Source: CAZJYI01 sp964550025
GTDB lineage: Bacteria > Verrucomicrobiota > Kiritimatiellia > UBA8416 > CAYOBW01
Assembly: GCA_964550025.1 (NCBI GenBank)
Contig: CAZJYI010000219.1
Location: 1 to 15,334 of the forward strand
Length of the DNA stretch: 15,334 nt
Direction: 5' to 3'
The notes beneath the pieces were generated by a model. The model had not been told where the DNA came from, made no database searches, and saw only the letters and a list, made by a program, of their open reading frames with translations. The translations under genes and the position numbers were made by a program. Shown one piece after another: positions 1-7,696 of the stretch (positions are counted from its first letter, which is position 1; every line of letters starts with the position of its first letter).

Positions 1-979
1 GGTACGAGAAGAGGATCTTGGCCCCGGAGTAATGGAGCTGCGGATCGCGCACGCCCCCTTTCTTGTCTTCAATCACATGCGTCAATTCGCCTGTTTCCAG
101 ATCGAGCACGGAAAGCGTGCCGTAGTCGTGGTAGTATTTCCTGTTCGTGCCACGGCTGTCCCAGCCGAAATTCGCGTACCAGTGGCCGTCCCCATCGACC
201 TTTCTCATCGCGAAGACAATGCGGTCTGTCTTGACGCCGGCCGCGCGGAGTTTCTTGACGGCGGCGGGGTTGAGGGTGCCATCCTCCGTACCGCCAGTGT
301 CCATTGGCGGCGCAACAGCTACTCCTGTAGACGCGGCATCTGACTTCGTTTCATACACTTCCAGTTCGCCGACGCTGATGAACGGCTTGGAACCGCCTGC
401 CAGGCCAATGAGGCGAATGCCATCTCCCGATGCATCCACAGCAATGGTGTAGGTCTCGGACGGTTCCCCGAAAGCCGACTTCGTGTCCCCTTTGGGGTAG
501 GCCGGGCTGATCTTGGCCGGGACCCGCCGCCAAACGCCATTCTCCCTGACCTCTACTCCCAAAGAACCACTCGCGAACCAACCGCCATTGTGGAAGTGCT
601 TGCCTTCCTCAAATACGATTCTCCTGAAGTGATATGTGTCCTTGAAGGTATAGCCAATGTGCTCCGTTCGAGAGCCCTTGCCTCCGTCAAAGGTATCAAA
701 TTGCAGCTCGCTGTCTCCGGCTCTGCTGCTGCTGTAGATGCCGTCCCGGATCGTCTCTGGATCTTTTGACCCACCCCCGATTGGCCTCATCACAGAGGCG
801 ATAATCTGTCCTTGCCTGGCGAGGTTAATCTCGGTCAATTCGCGTTTGGGCGTGGCCGCGGATCCGTCTTCATCGGCGCGAACCGCCGTGCCGCCCACCA
901 CGAACAGCGCGACAAAACAGCAGGCTGCGATTCTCTTAGCCCTGTTGTACATACCTGTCTCTTCGTTGTGATAAGCCAT
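1..979 (-). CDS. HzsA-related secreted propeller protein with discoidin domain (partial, 3' end outside window)
   Basis: An uninterrupted minus-strand frame of about 326 codons runs off the left edge. After a signal peptide (hydrophobic core AACCFVALFVVGG), residues about 45-195 look like an F5/8 type C (discoidin) beta-sandwich, ending in IRLIGLAGG...ISVGELEVYE. From about residue 215 the motifs TDRIVFAMRKVDGDGHWYANFG, YGTLSVLDLETGEL and GGVRDPQLHYSGAKILFSY match the start of the propeller found in proteins annotated as related to the middle domain of hydrazine synthase subunit A. Most such relatives occur outside anammox bacteria and have no known role, so hydrazine synthesis should not be assumed. 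The start is ambiguous: ATG 979 follows a G-rich Shine-Dalgarno (GAGG), while in-frame ATG 952 gives a more typical short signal-peptide n-region. It starts 22 nt after the PhoD-like gene and is probably the last visible gene of the operon. Confidence 0.72.
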   Translation of the reverse strand, partial: MAYHNEETGMYNRAKRIAACCFVALFVVGGTAVRADEDGSAATPKRELTEINLARQGQIIASVMRPIGGGSKDPETIRDGIYSSSRAGDSELQFDTFDGGKGSRTEHIGYTFKDTYHFRRIVFEEGKHFHNGGWFASGSLGVEVRENGVWRRVPAKISPAYPKGDTKSAFGEPSETYTIAVDASGDGIRLIGLAGGSKPFISVGELEVYETKSDAASTGVAVAPPMDTGGTEDGTLNPAAVKKLRAAGVKTDRIVFAMRKVDGDGHWYANFGWDSRGTNRKYYHDYGTLSVLDLETGELTHVIEDKKGGVRDPQLHYSGAKILFSY

Positions 980-1001
980 TCGCCCCCCTCTGCTGCTTTC
1001 C

Positions 1002-2858
1002 CTACCGCCACTCCACCCTGACGGTGCGCGTCTCGTCCACGGCCATGGTCTCCAACGACTTCAACACCTTCTCCCGGCCCTGTGCGCCGCGAACCACCAC
1101 GGTGTAGGATCCGGGATTGAACACCTTGGGCCGAAATTCCTGCCCCTTGATCCGCAACGTGTAGACCACCGCGCCGCCGGCTTCCTCGATGACCCGGATC
1201 ACCGGGTCCACGGCACCGGACACCTTGATGAGCGGCAGGAAGGCGGCGGCGGCCCTGCGGTAGTTGTCCTCCTGCCTTACCGTTACGGGCCAACCGGGAA
1301 ACTGCTTGTGTTGCGCATTGGTCACGTCAGCCTGGCGCGGCCAGCATTCGAAGGTGATCGTCCGGGCCTTCTTGTTGAAACGGATGATGCCGTGCCCGGC
1401 TGCGCCCTTGTCTTTCGGCCCATACTTCTCCCGCTCTGCCGTCGGGTTGGCGTAAGCGTACATCGTCAGCCTGTTGCCAAGCCCGTCGTAGTACTTACCG
1501 GTGTGCTCCAACGCATTCGTGACCGGATCCCGCCCCTTCTCCAGCGGGGCCCAGGCGCGGGGATAGTAGTTGACAATCGATGGAACGCAGAACGAGAAAC
1601 CTGCGTCGTTCCAGTCGTCGACCCCGTGATGAATAACCGTAGCCAGGTGCTGATCGCCGGCAATCATGACGGCGAATGCCTTGCGGATCTCGCTCAGTGC
1701 CTTGTTGCGACCGGTCTGCGGCCAGCCGTTGGAGTCGAGGTCGGCCAGCAGACGTCTGCCATGATGGATATGTGCACCTCCGGCCAGCACGGTCTGCGAT
1801 AGAACGGCTTTCATCTCCACGCCGTCCCAATCCTTGCCCCACTCACGCAGAAACTTGAGCTGGCGATCCCCGAGCAGTTTCGCGCCCGGAACATCCACGG
1901 CCTTGCGGTCGTACTTGGGATCGTTGATGTGGTCGGGACGAGGCCCCATCTTCGGTATGACGTCCGCCGGGCCGGTCTTGAACTTGCGGTCTTCGATGAT
2001 AGCGAAGTCCACGCCTCCCACGTTGAGTGCCGTGTAGTAGACGCCGATCCCCCGCTTGATGGGCGTCGGGTCGTAGGGATCGGGCAGATTGCCCGTCTGG
2101 GCAAACTCGACCTCCCTGACGTACCGCGGCGGCATCTTGTAGCCACCGTCCGAAGCTCCCCCAAGCTTGGCCTGCACCCCCTCTTCGCCCCAGAGGTTGC
2201 CCTGGCCCACGTCGTGATCATCGGGAATGGCTACGGTGGGACGGTCCTTGATGACTTCCCCGAACTGGCGACCGAACAGCAACCAGGCGCCCAGGTGGTT
2301 CGCGTGGTCGTACGACTGGTCACCGGAGAAGAACAGCAGGTCGGGATCATGCGCCTTCAGGTTGGCGATCATGTCCGGTCTCATGCTGCGGTCTCTGTTG
2401 GAGTTACCGGTGAACGCGGCGACAACGATCTCGTTCTTCTCGACAGGGTCCTTGCGGATCGTTCCGGTGTACGTGGCAACGCCGCCGAGAGCGACGACGC
2501 GATACGACCAGTCACGACTATGGTCCCAATTCTCGACCCGAAACAACACGTTCCAGGCCTTCGTGTCCGGTTTGGGCAAACCATACAGGTCTTCACGGAC
2601 GTTGCCTGAAGCCACCCGTTCCCATTTCCCGCCCTTCTCGATCTCCAGCGCGATGTCACGGCTGTCCCCATCCGCAAGCGGGTAGAGCTGGACCGTCATC
2701 TTCAGCGTGCCTGCGTGGACCGTGTACATGGCAAAGCAAATCTGGTCCTTCTTTGCCACGTCCGGCATGGGTACACCTTTTCTCCGCTTCTGGGCAGTCG
2801 CCGTGCCCGCAAGGGCCAACACGCACGCGCATATCACGACATTCTTCAATGATGTCAC
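1002..2858 (-). CDS. Secreted PhoD-like metallophosphatase
   Basis: This 618-residue protein has a signal peptide (core VVICACVLALAGTATA) and an N-terminal beta domain to about residue 140, followed by a calcineurin-like/PhoD-like phosphatase domain. Metal-binding motifs visible are FFSGDQSYD (about 178-184), PDDHDVGQGNLWG (about 212-224) and IAGDQHL (about 399-405), plus IEDRKFK near 288. A C-terminal beta-rich region (about 530-618) follows. PhoD-family enzymes are exported phosphodiesterases/phosphomonoesterases using a binuclear metal centre; the substrate here is unknown. The GTG at 2858 is preferred because a perfect AGGAGG sits exactly 6 nt upstream; the upstream in-frame TTG at 2864 would abut that Shine-Dalgarno and is implausible. 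The gene lies 79 nt after the sulfatase and 22 nt before the HzsA-related gene, on the same strand. Confidence 0.9.
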   Translation of the reverse strand: MTSLKNVVICACVLALAGTATAQKRRKGVPMPDVAKKDQICFAMYTVHAGTLKMTVQLYPLADGDSRDIALEIEKGGKWERVASGNVREDLYGLPKPDTKAWNVLFRVENWDHSRDWSYRVVALGGVATYTGTIRKDPVEKNEIVVAAFTGNSNRDRSMRPDMIANLKAHDPDLLFFSGDQSYDHANHLGAWLLFGRQFGEVIKDRPTVAIPDDHDVGQGNLWGEEGVQAKLGGASDGGYKMPPRYVREVEFAQTGNLPDPYDPTPIKRGIGVYYTALNVGGVDFAIIEDRKFKTGPADVIPKMGPRPDHINDPKYDRKAVDVPGAKLLGDRQLKFLREWGKDWDGVEMKAVLSQTVLAGGAHIHHGRRLLADLDSNGWPQTGRNKALSEIRKAFAVMIAGDQHLATVIHHGVDDWNDAGFSFCVPSIVNYYPRAWAPLEKGRDPVTNALEHTGKYYDGLGNRLTMYAYANPTAEREKYGPKDKGAAGHGIIRFNKKARTITFECWPRQADVTNAQHKQFPGWPVTVRQEDNYRRAAAAFLPLIKVSGAVDPVIRVIEEAGGAVVYTLRIKGQEFRPKVFNPGSYTVVVRGAQGREKVLKSLETMAVDETRTVRVEWR

Positions 2859-2864
2859 TACCAA

Positions 2865-2870
2865 CCTCCT
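2865..2870 (-). promoter_or_regulatory. Consensus Shine-Dalgarno fixing the PhoD-like gene start
   Basis: The minus strand reads AGGAGG, then TTGGTA, then GTG. This full-consensus site with a 6-nt spacer selects GTG 2858 over the longer in-frame TTG start at 2864. Confidence 0.8.
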
Positions 2871-2937
2871 TTTCTCGTTGTTCTCGTCGGTTCGAACTGT
2901 AGCCCGTACCGGGGGCCAATTTCAAACAGCACCTACG

Positions 2938-4506
2938 TCACTGAAACTCTCCAAACCCACCGGGCTTGTTCTTGAGGTGTGCTGACAGCGCCCGCTTCAT
3001 TCCCTGGAGTCTCCGCCCATACTTCGGCTTGCCCGCCAGGTTGCGCTGCTCGTTGGGATCTTCACGCAGGTCATAGAGCTGATCGGTGTCCCAATACCCC
3101 GGATAGCGGTCCGGGATCTTCTTCTCGAGCCCGCGTCCGCCGCGCGTCGAGGCAATGTGATAGAGAGACTTCGGCTTGCCCGTCTTCGGCACGTCGAGAT
3201 TCGCCTCGCGGTCGGGATGGACGCGCCAGGCTATGTACTTGAAACCGTCCTTGATAACCGCGCGGGTGGAGCCGATCTCCAGGTAGACGCTCTCTCGAAG
3301 GGGTTCGTCCGAGCCCGCCAGGATGCCGGCAAAACTCCTCCCATCCATCTCTGGGCGGCGCGTGGCGGGGATGCCGCACAAGTCGTAAATGGTCGGCGCG
3401 AAGTCGATGTTGGCCAACAAGTGCGACGTGCGGCGTCCGCCTTTGAGCGACCTGCCCCAGACGAAGGCGGGCGTGAGCGCGCCTCCCTCGTAGAGCGCGC
3501 CCTTGGCGTCCATACCGTGGTCGTTGAAGTAGAAGATGATCGTGTTGTCGAGTTGGCCCATCTCTTCAAGCCGTTTGACGATCGCACCAATACCGTCGTC
3601 GAGCCAGAGCGCATCGGCGTGATCGCCAACCGGTGCGATGCCCGCCTCTTTGAGACGATCGACAATCGATTCGCGGGAGGGCTGGACGTCGAGTCTCTCC
3701 TTGAGCACCCCCCCTGCCGTGAAACGCGGGTCACCGGAGTACTTGTGCCCCGACGGACCCGGCCCGTGGTTGAGGGTGGTGCAGAAATGCAGGTAGAACG
3801 GCTTCTCCCGCTTCGCCGCCAGGTCGAGAAAATCGAGTCCGCCCTTGGTGATCCAGTCCATGTTGTGCGCTTCCATGGCGAGCGGCATGTGACCGGGGAC
3901 GTTGCCGGCGTAGATGCCGGCGGCAAAGTCAAAGCCGTTGTTGCGCACACTCCGCACTTCGGCCGCCTGCTTCTTCTCGAGGAACGCCTGCGTCTTTGAG
4001 TCAAAAGGATCGGCCTTCCGGTACGGCTTGATGCTGGGCACCTTGACGGAGGGGTCCCCAAGCACGTGGTTTTTGCCGACAAATCCCGTGAAGTAACCAT
4101 TCGCCCTGAGCACACTGCCCATGTTCGCCTTGCCGGGCTTGATGTGGACATTGAAATGCGGGTTCGGCTGGTTGCCGTACGCCTTCATGTCGTTCAGGAA
4201 GCCCTTGTCCGTGCTGCGGCATGGATACTCACCTGTCAACACGCTGTACCGACTTGGCGTGCAGACGGTCGACGTTGCATACATGCGGTCGAGAATGACC
4301 CCTTCGCTCGAAAGCCGGTCGATCGTCGGGGTCAGGTTGAGCGCCCGCCCGTCCGCACCACGTCCCTCGGGGAGGTAGTTGAACTCACACCGCTTCTGGT
4401 CATCGGTCACGATGAAGAGGATGTTTGGACGGGAAGGTCCCCCGCCGACGACACCTGCACGCACCATGACCATCACGACACAACACGTCCGGAGAATGCG
4501 ATTCAT
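2938..4506 (-). CDS. Secreted type I (formylglycine) sulfatase
   Basis: This 522-residue protein hydrolyses sulfate esters by family assignment. After a short signal sequence comes the sulfatase core NILFIVTDDQ (metal ligands D35/D36). The activation signature is CTPSR, with Cys82 the residue converted to formylglycine. The GKNH segment (145-147) stands where GKWH is usual, LNHGPG lies near 247, and NDHG (328-331) supplies further metal ligands. The C-terminal part has the usual DGRSF and LYDLREDPNEQRNLA elements near full family length. The ATG at 4506 is 12 nt from the end of the fucosidase gene, so the two are very likely cotranscribed. The substrate cannot be read from sequence; the GH29 neighbour makes a sulfated fucose-containing glycan plausible. 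An anaerobic or aerobic formylglycine-generating enzyme must be encoded elsewhere. Confidence 0.93.
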   Translation of the reverse strand: MNRILRTCCVVMVMVRAGVVGGGPSRPNILFIVTDDQKRCEFNYLPEGRGADGRALNLTPTIDRLSSEGVILDRMYATSTVCTPSRYSVLTGEYPCRSTDKGFLNDMKAYGNQPNPHFNVHIKPGKANMGSVLRANGYFTGFVGKNHVLGDPSVKVPSIKPYRKADPFDSKTQAFLEKKQAAEVRSVRNNGFDFAAGIYAGNVPGHMPLAMEAHNMDWITKGGLDFLDLAAKREKPFYLHFCTTLNHGPGPSGHKYSGDPRFTAGGVLKERLDVQPSRESIVDRLKEAGIAPVGDHADALWLDDGIGAIVKRLEEMGQLDNTIIFYFNDHGMDAKGALYEGGALTPAFVWGRSLKGGRRTSHLLANIDFAPTIYDLCGIPATRRPEMDGRSFAGILAGSDEPLRESVYLEIGSTRAVIKDGFKYIAWRVHPDREANLDVPKTGKPKSLYHIASTRGGRGLEKKIPDRYPGYWDTDQLYDLREDPNEQRNLAGKPKYGRRLQGMKRALSAHLKNKPGGFGEFQ

Positions 4507-4518
4507 CTTGCTCCGTCC

Positions 4519-6054
4519 TTACCGGATCTTCAGTGCAAAGGCCCACTCGCACGGCTTCTCCTTCGGGAATGTGACCTCCAGGCCTTCCTTCGTGCGGTTC
4601 CACGCCAGCTCGGCATCCGACCCGACCATGGAAACCGATCTGATTTCCTGCGGATAATGCTCAGAGCCGGCCTTCAGGCTCTTGACCACAACCTTGCCGT
4701 CTTCAGGCCAGTTCAGCGTTATGGCATAGACTGTCTTGCCGTCTTTGGACTGCGTGAAACGGATATCCTGTGCCGTGAACGGAAAGCGGTAGTTCCAGAT
4801 CAGGAGTTCTCTGCCCGATTTGCTTTTCTTGGTATCCCGCATATCGGCCGGACCTTCCGCGTAGACCTTCCACGGACGGGTGGCATGGATCGCCTCGGAG
4901 TTTACCTTCAGCCAGCGGCCCATGCCTTTCATAATGGCGACCTCTTCCGGCGGGATGGAGCCATCGCCCTTCGGCGTGAGCGAAAGCAGGAACACACCGC
5001 CACGGGCGGTCAGGTCGATCAGACTGCGGGTATGATAGTCCGGGCCATCCTTGTACTTCTTGTTCTCAACATAGCTCCACGGATAGGCAATGGCGCGGTC
5101 GCTGAGAAACCACGGTCCCACGTCGTACGGCATTTCACGCGCGTTCTCGAAGCAGCGCATCCCGAACTCCTCCGGGAAGTTGAAGTCGCCTGCGTGCTTG
5201 TTGCAGATGATCGGATCCTGCCCGCGTTCAACCGCTTCATTGTAGTAGTAGGCAAAGGTGTCCATGACAAGCTTCTCGGAAAGCACCCCATTGCGGGTGT
5301 TGATCCCGTCAAACCAAATGCAGTCGGGTTTGTATCTGTCGACCACTTCCTTGATTTTGCCTTCCCATGCCTCGGCGAAGTCCTCGCCCGAAGCGCCGGC
5401 GTCCTCGTTCCAGTAGAAGTCGCTGCAGGCCGGGTCGTAGATGTCCCAGGCCTTCTTCACGTCCATCGGCGTCTTCGATTTCTTCATGAAGCCGGTGGCA
5501 TAGCCGAAGGTGCGTTCGTGGTGAAAGGTGGCCAACAGCTTCATGTCGTCGTATTTGCGGACGGCCCGGGCAATCTCGCCGTAGATGTCGCGCTTGGGCC
5601 CCTTGTCCATGGCATTCCAGCGAGTAAACTCGCTGTCCCAGAGGCAGAAGCCGTCGTGGTGCACCAGGAGGATGCCGCCGAACCTGGCGCCGGCTTCGTA
5701 CATGAGACCGACCCACTCGTCGGCGTTGAAATTCTCGGCCTTGAACATCGGTACGAAATCCTTGTAGCCGAATTGATCGAGGGGGCCGTATTTCTCGACG
5801 TGATGGGAATAGACGCCCTTCACGTCCTTGTCGGGGCCGCTGTAGAGATTCTTGATGTAGTCCGGCCCCCCGAAAGACGGTACCGAGAATACGCTCCAGT
5901 GCGTGTAGACCCCGAACTTGGCATCCTTCATCCATTCGGGAATCGGCTGTTTCGAAAGCGACTCCCAGTTCGGCTCAAACTCGGCGCCGGCCGCATGCAT
6001 ACCCATAACCGCGGCGATCACGGCTACCACGAACTGACATGCGAATGTCTTCAT
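4519..6054 (-). CDS. Secreted GH29 alpha-L-fucosidase
   Basis: This 511-residue exo-glycosidase removes terminal alpha-L-fucose by a retaining mechanism. Following a signal peptide (MKTFACQFVVAVIAAVMG...AGA), the GH29 barrel shows KFGVYTHWSVFSVP, then VHHDGFCLWDSEFTRWN, then TFHHERTFGY, and IWFDG, whose Asp (about residue 249) is the expected nucleophile. TARGGVFLLSLTPKGDGSIP is the typical late-barrel GH29 stretch, and a C-terminal beta-sandwich of about 100 residues follows. The start is ATG 6054, with GGTGGAG about 6 nt upstream; the in-frame GTG at 6066 lies inside that Shine-Dalgarno. It is the first gene of the minus-strand operon and sits just downstream of a good sigma70-like promoter. 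The general acid/base is not obvious by eye, and the linkage preference is unknown. Confidence 0.93.
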   Translation of the reverse strand: MKTFACQFVVAVIAAVMGMHAAGAEFEPNWESLSKQPIPEWMKDAKFGVYTHWSVFSVPSFGGPDYIKNLYSGPDKDVKGVYSHHVEKYGPLDQFGYKDFVPMFKAENFNADEWVGLMYEAGARFGGILLVHHDGFCLWDSEFTRWNAMDKGPKRDIYGEIARAVRKYDDMKLLATFHHERTFGYATGFMKKSKTPMDVKKAWDIYDPACSDFYWNEDAGASGEDFAEAWEGKIKEVVDRYKPDCIWFDGINTRNGVLSEKLVMDTFAYYYNEAVERGQDPIICNKHAGDFNFPEEFGMRCFENAREMPYDVGPWFLSDRAIAYPWSYVENKKYKDGPDYHTRSLIDLTARGGVFLLSLTPKGDGSIPPEEVAIMKGMGRWLKVNSEAIHATRPWKVYAEGPADMRDTKKSKSGRELLIWNYRFPFTAQDIRFTQSKDGKTVYAITLNWPEDGKVVVKSLKAGSEHYPQEIRSVSMVGSDAELAWNRTKEGLEVTFPKEKPCEWAFALKIR

Positions 6055-6078
6055 CGGATTCTCCACCTGATGTACGAC

Positions 6079-6107
6079 AATCTAGTCCAATGCAGCACGC
6101 ATGTCCA
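6079..6107 (-). promoter_or_regulatory. Candidate sigma70-type promoter of the fucosidase operon
   Basis: The minus strand reads TGGACA (6107-6102), a 17-nt spacer, then TAGATT (6084-6079). These match 5/6 and 4/6 of the housekeeping consensus at optimal spacing. The predicted start leaves a leader of about 20 nt before ATG 6054. It was found by eye in a short divergent intergenic region. Confidence 0.5.
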
Positions 6108-6117
6108 CGTATCCCGG

Positions 6118-6147
6118 TTGACATGACTGAAGGCAACCGGCAAGTAT
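6118..6147 (+). promoter_or_regulatory. Candidate promoter of the divergent sulfatase
   Basis: A perfect -35-like TTGACA at 6118-6123 is followed after 18 nt by the weak -10-like AAGTAT (6142-6147). It is the best candidate upstream of the sulfatase starting at 6224, but the poor -10 suggests dependence on an activator or a chance match. Confidence 0.3.
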
Positions 6148-6223
6148 GCGTTGCACTCGGGGAAGGCGAGCTCGTTCATGGGTGTCAAGAGCACGCTGTC
6201 GCGATGAGATAGGAGCCAATACC

Positions 6224-7540
6224 ATGAGAAGAAGATATCCCTGTGGATGGGTGACGATGCTGAGCCTGGCGGCCTTCGGCATTGGGGCGGCGATGGCCGC
6301 GGCGGAAAAGCCCAACATCATTCTCTGCATGACGGACGACCAGGGTTGGGGGGACACGAGCTACAACGGGCACCCGCACCTGAAGACCCCGAACCTGGAT
6401 GCGATGGCGGCGGGCGGGATCCGTTTCGACCGGTTCTATTCTGCCCACCCCATGTGTTCGCCGACGCGCGCGAGTTGTCTCAGCGGGCGCAGCCCCATCC
6501 GTTACCGCTGCATGACCTGGGGGCACGATCTGCCGCTACGCGAGGTGACTATCGCCGAGGCCGTCAGCGCGGCCGGATACGCGACGGCCCATTTCGGCAA
6601 GTGGCATGTCGGGGGTATCCCAGACGCCGCGGGCGGCACAGGCCGCGGGCTGCCCGAGAGCTTCTGCCCGAAACCGCGACACCCGGGCAACCAGGGGTTC
6701 GACGAATGGTGGTCGGCCGGCAACTGGTACGACATCGGCCACGAGTTCATCTACCACAACGGCGAGCAGGTTCCGCCACGCCAAGGCGACACGGCGAACG
6801 TGCTCATGGACGTGGCGCTCAAGTGGATCGGCGAGCAGGCGAAGGCCGAGAAACCCTTCCTCGCGCTGGTGTGGTTTCCCTCTCCGCACGGTCCGCACCG
6901 GGCGACACCGGAGTACGCCGCACCCTACGAGACGCATGGAAAGGCGAAGGCCAACTACTACGGCGAGCTGGCGGCCGTCGACCATGCCGTGGGGCGACTG
7001 CGCAAAGCCCTGCGCGAGATGAAGATCGCCAACAACACGATGCTCTGGTTCTGTTCCGACAACGGCGGGGCATTCCCCCTGTCGACCGGCGGGCTGCCCG
7101 GTGGCAAGAAGTGGCTGACTGAGGGCGGTACGCGCGTTCCCGGCATTCTCGAATGGCCGGCGAGAATCCCCAAACCCTTCGCCACCACCGTTCCCGCCTG
7201 CACCATGGACTTCTATCCCACCGCCCTCGACCTGCTCGGCGTCACCATGCCCGACCAGGCCGGGCCGATCGACGGCATCAGCCTGTTGCCGCTGATCGAC
7301 GGCAAGATGAAACGCCGGCCCAAACCGGTGCCGCTGGTCTCCGGCCGTGCCGCGCGCATCATCGACAACGAGTACATCCTGCAGAAGAAGCGGCTCTTCC
7401 GTTTCGACGAGGAAGCGAAGAAGGACGTCGATATCACTGAAGAAGAAGCGGAGACCCACAAGCGCCTGACGGAATGGGAGAAGCAGTGGCGCGAATCAGT
7501 GACTGAGGACCAGGCTGCGTACAAGATCAGGCGGAAGTAG
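6224..7540 (+). CDS. Secreted arylsulfatase A-like sulfatase
   Basis: This 438-residue protein belongs to the formylglycine sulfatase family. The ATG at 6224 is chosen because AGGAG lies 8 nt upstream and it gives a clean signal peptide (core VTMLSLAAFGIGAAMAAA); an in-frame ATG at 6146 only adds an Arg-rich tail. Motifs are NIILCMTDDQGWGD (metal ligands D38/D39), CSPTR with Cys78 as the formylglycine precursor, FGKWHVGG (K126, H128), PHGPH (221-225) and FCSDNGG (277-282). It is shorter than many arylsulfatases, with a charged Glu/Lys-rich C-terminus. It is only distantly similar to the sulfatase at 2938-4506 (different linkers, CSPTR against CTPSR), so the two probably remove sulfate from different positions. 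It is transcribed divergently from the fucosidase operon. Confidence 0.93.
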   Translation: MRRRYPCGWVTMLSLAAFGIGAAMAAAEKPNIILCMTDDQGWGDTSYNGHPHLKTPNLDAMAAGGIRFDRFYSAHPMCSPTRASCLSGRSPIRYRCMTWGHDLPLREVTIAEAVSAAGYATAHFGKWHVGGIPDAAGGTGRGLPESFCPKPRHPGNQGFDEWWSAGNWYDIGHEFIYHNGEQVPPRQGDTANVLMDVALKWIGEQAKAEKPFLALVWFPSPHGPHRATPEYAAPYETHGKAKANYYGELAAVDHAVGRLRKALREMKIANNTMLWFCSDNGGAFPLSTGGLPGGKKWLTEGGTRVPGILEWPARIPKPFATTVPACTMDFYPTALDLLGVTMPDQAGPIDGISLLPLIDGKMKRRPKPVPLVSGRAARIIDNEYILQKKRLFRFDEEAKKDVDITEEEAETHKRLTEWEKQWRESVTEDQAAYKIRRK

Positions 7541-7659
7541 AACGAATTGCCGCGGTCAGGAGTTCCTCGATCTGTTCATCGAGGACTTCATTCCACGCGA
7601 CCGGAGCCGCGACGGCATACGCCCGCCCATCCAGCATCTCCAGCTCCAGCTTGTGGAAT
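7541..7659 (-). pseudogene. Orphan fragment matching the C-terminal coding end of the kinase paralogues
   Basis: Positions 7616-7658 match 9334-9376 and 14637-14679 almost base for base (one mismatch in 43 against the latter). On the minus strand they encode FHKLELEMLDGRAY, the second-last element of both giant kinases. Downstream in the same frame the kinase tail VPRGL is replaced by AVAAPVAWNEV... up to a TGA just inside the sulfatase end, and a TGA lies about 9 nt upstream of the matching block, so no complete gene remains. It is probably a relic of a third copy or a rearrangement end point. The plus strand of 7551-7610 also reads open with coding-like codon use (EFLDLFIEDFIPRDRSRDG), which I cannot assign. 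Confidence 0.5.
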
Positions 7660-7676
7660 CCCTGTCATCGACAGGG
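7660..7676. terminator. Hairpin between convergent genes, possible bidirectional terminator
   Basis: CCCTGTC, a 3-nt loop ATC, then GACAGGG form a perfect 7-bp stem. It lies 20 nt past the stop of the minus-strand regulator and between two convergent genes. There is no T-tract on either side, so intrinsic termination is possible but unproven. Confidence 0.4.
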
Positions 7677-7696
7677 CTGCTCGCGTGTCGAGTGGA

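Noticed and set aside
1..979. Hydrazine synthesis (anammox) as the role of the locus
   Set aside because: Only a distant propeller relationship is visible, there are no neighbouring hydrazine synthase subunits or multihaem cytochromes, and such relatives are common in non-anammox bacteria.
1929..2609. A 226-codon plus-strand frame inside the PhoD-like gene
   Set aside because: It has no start context or motif, while the minus frame has signal peptide, GDQ, DDHD and GDQH motifs.
4066..6126. A 686-codon plus-strand open frame antisense to the sulfatase and fucosidase
   Set aside because: It is a mirror of two well-conserved genes in GC-rich DNA; the protein shows no recognisable motif and the opposite strand has clear catalytic signatures.
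6146..6223. N-terminal extension of the plus-strand sulfatase
   Set aside because: ATG 6224 has AGGAG at good spacing and a proper signal peptide; the extension is Arg-rich and would bury it.
7551..7610. A coding-like plus-strand stretch just after the sulfatase stop (EFLDLFIEDFIPRDRSRDG)
   Set aside because: It is in a different frame from the sulfatase, has no start of its own and I cannot match it to a family; it is noted only as a possible relic.
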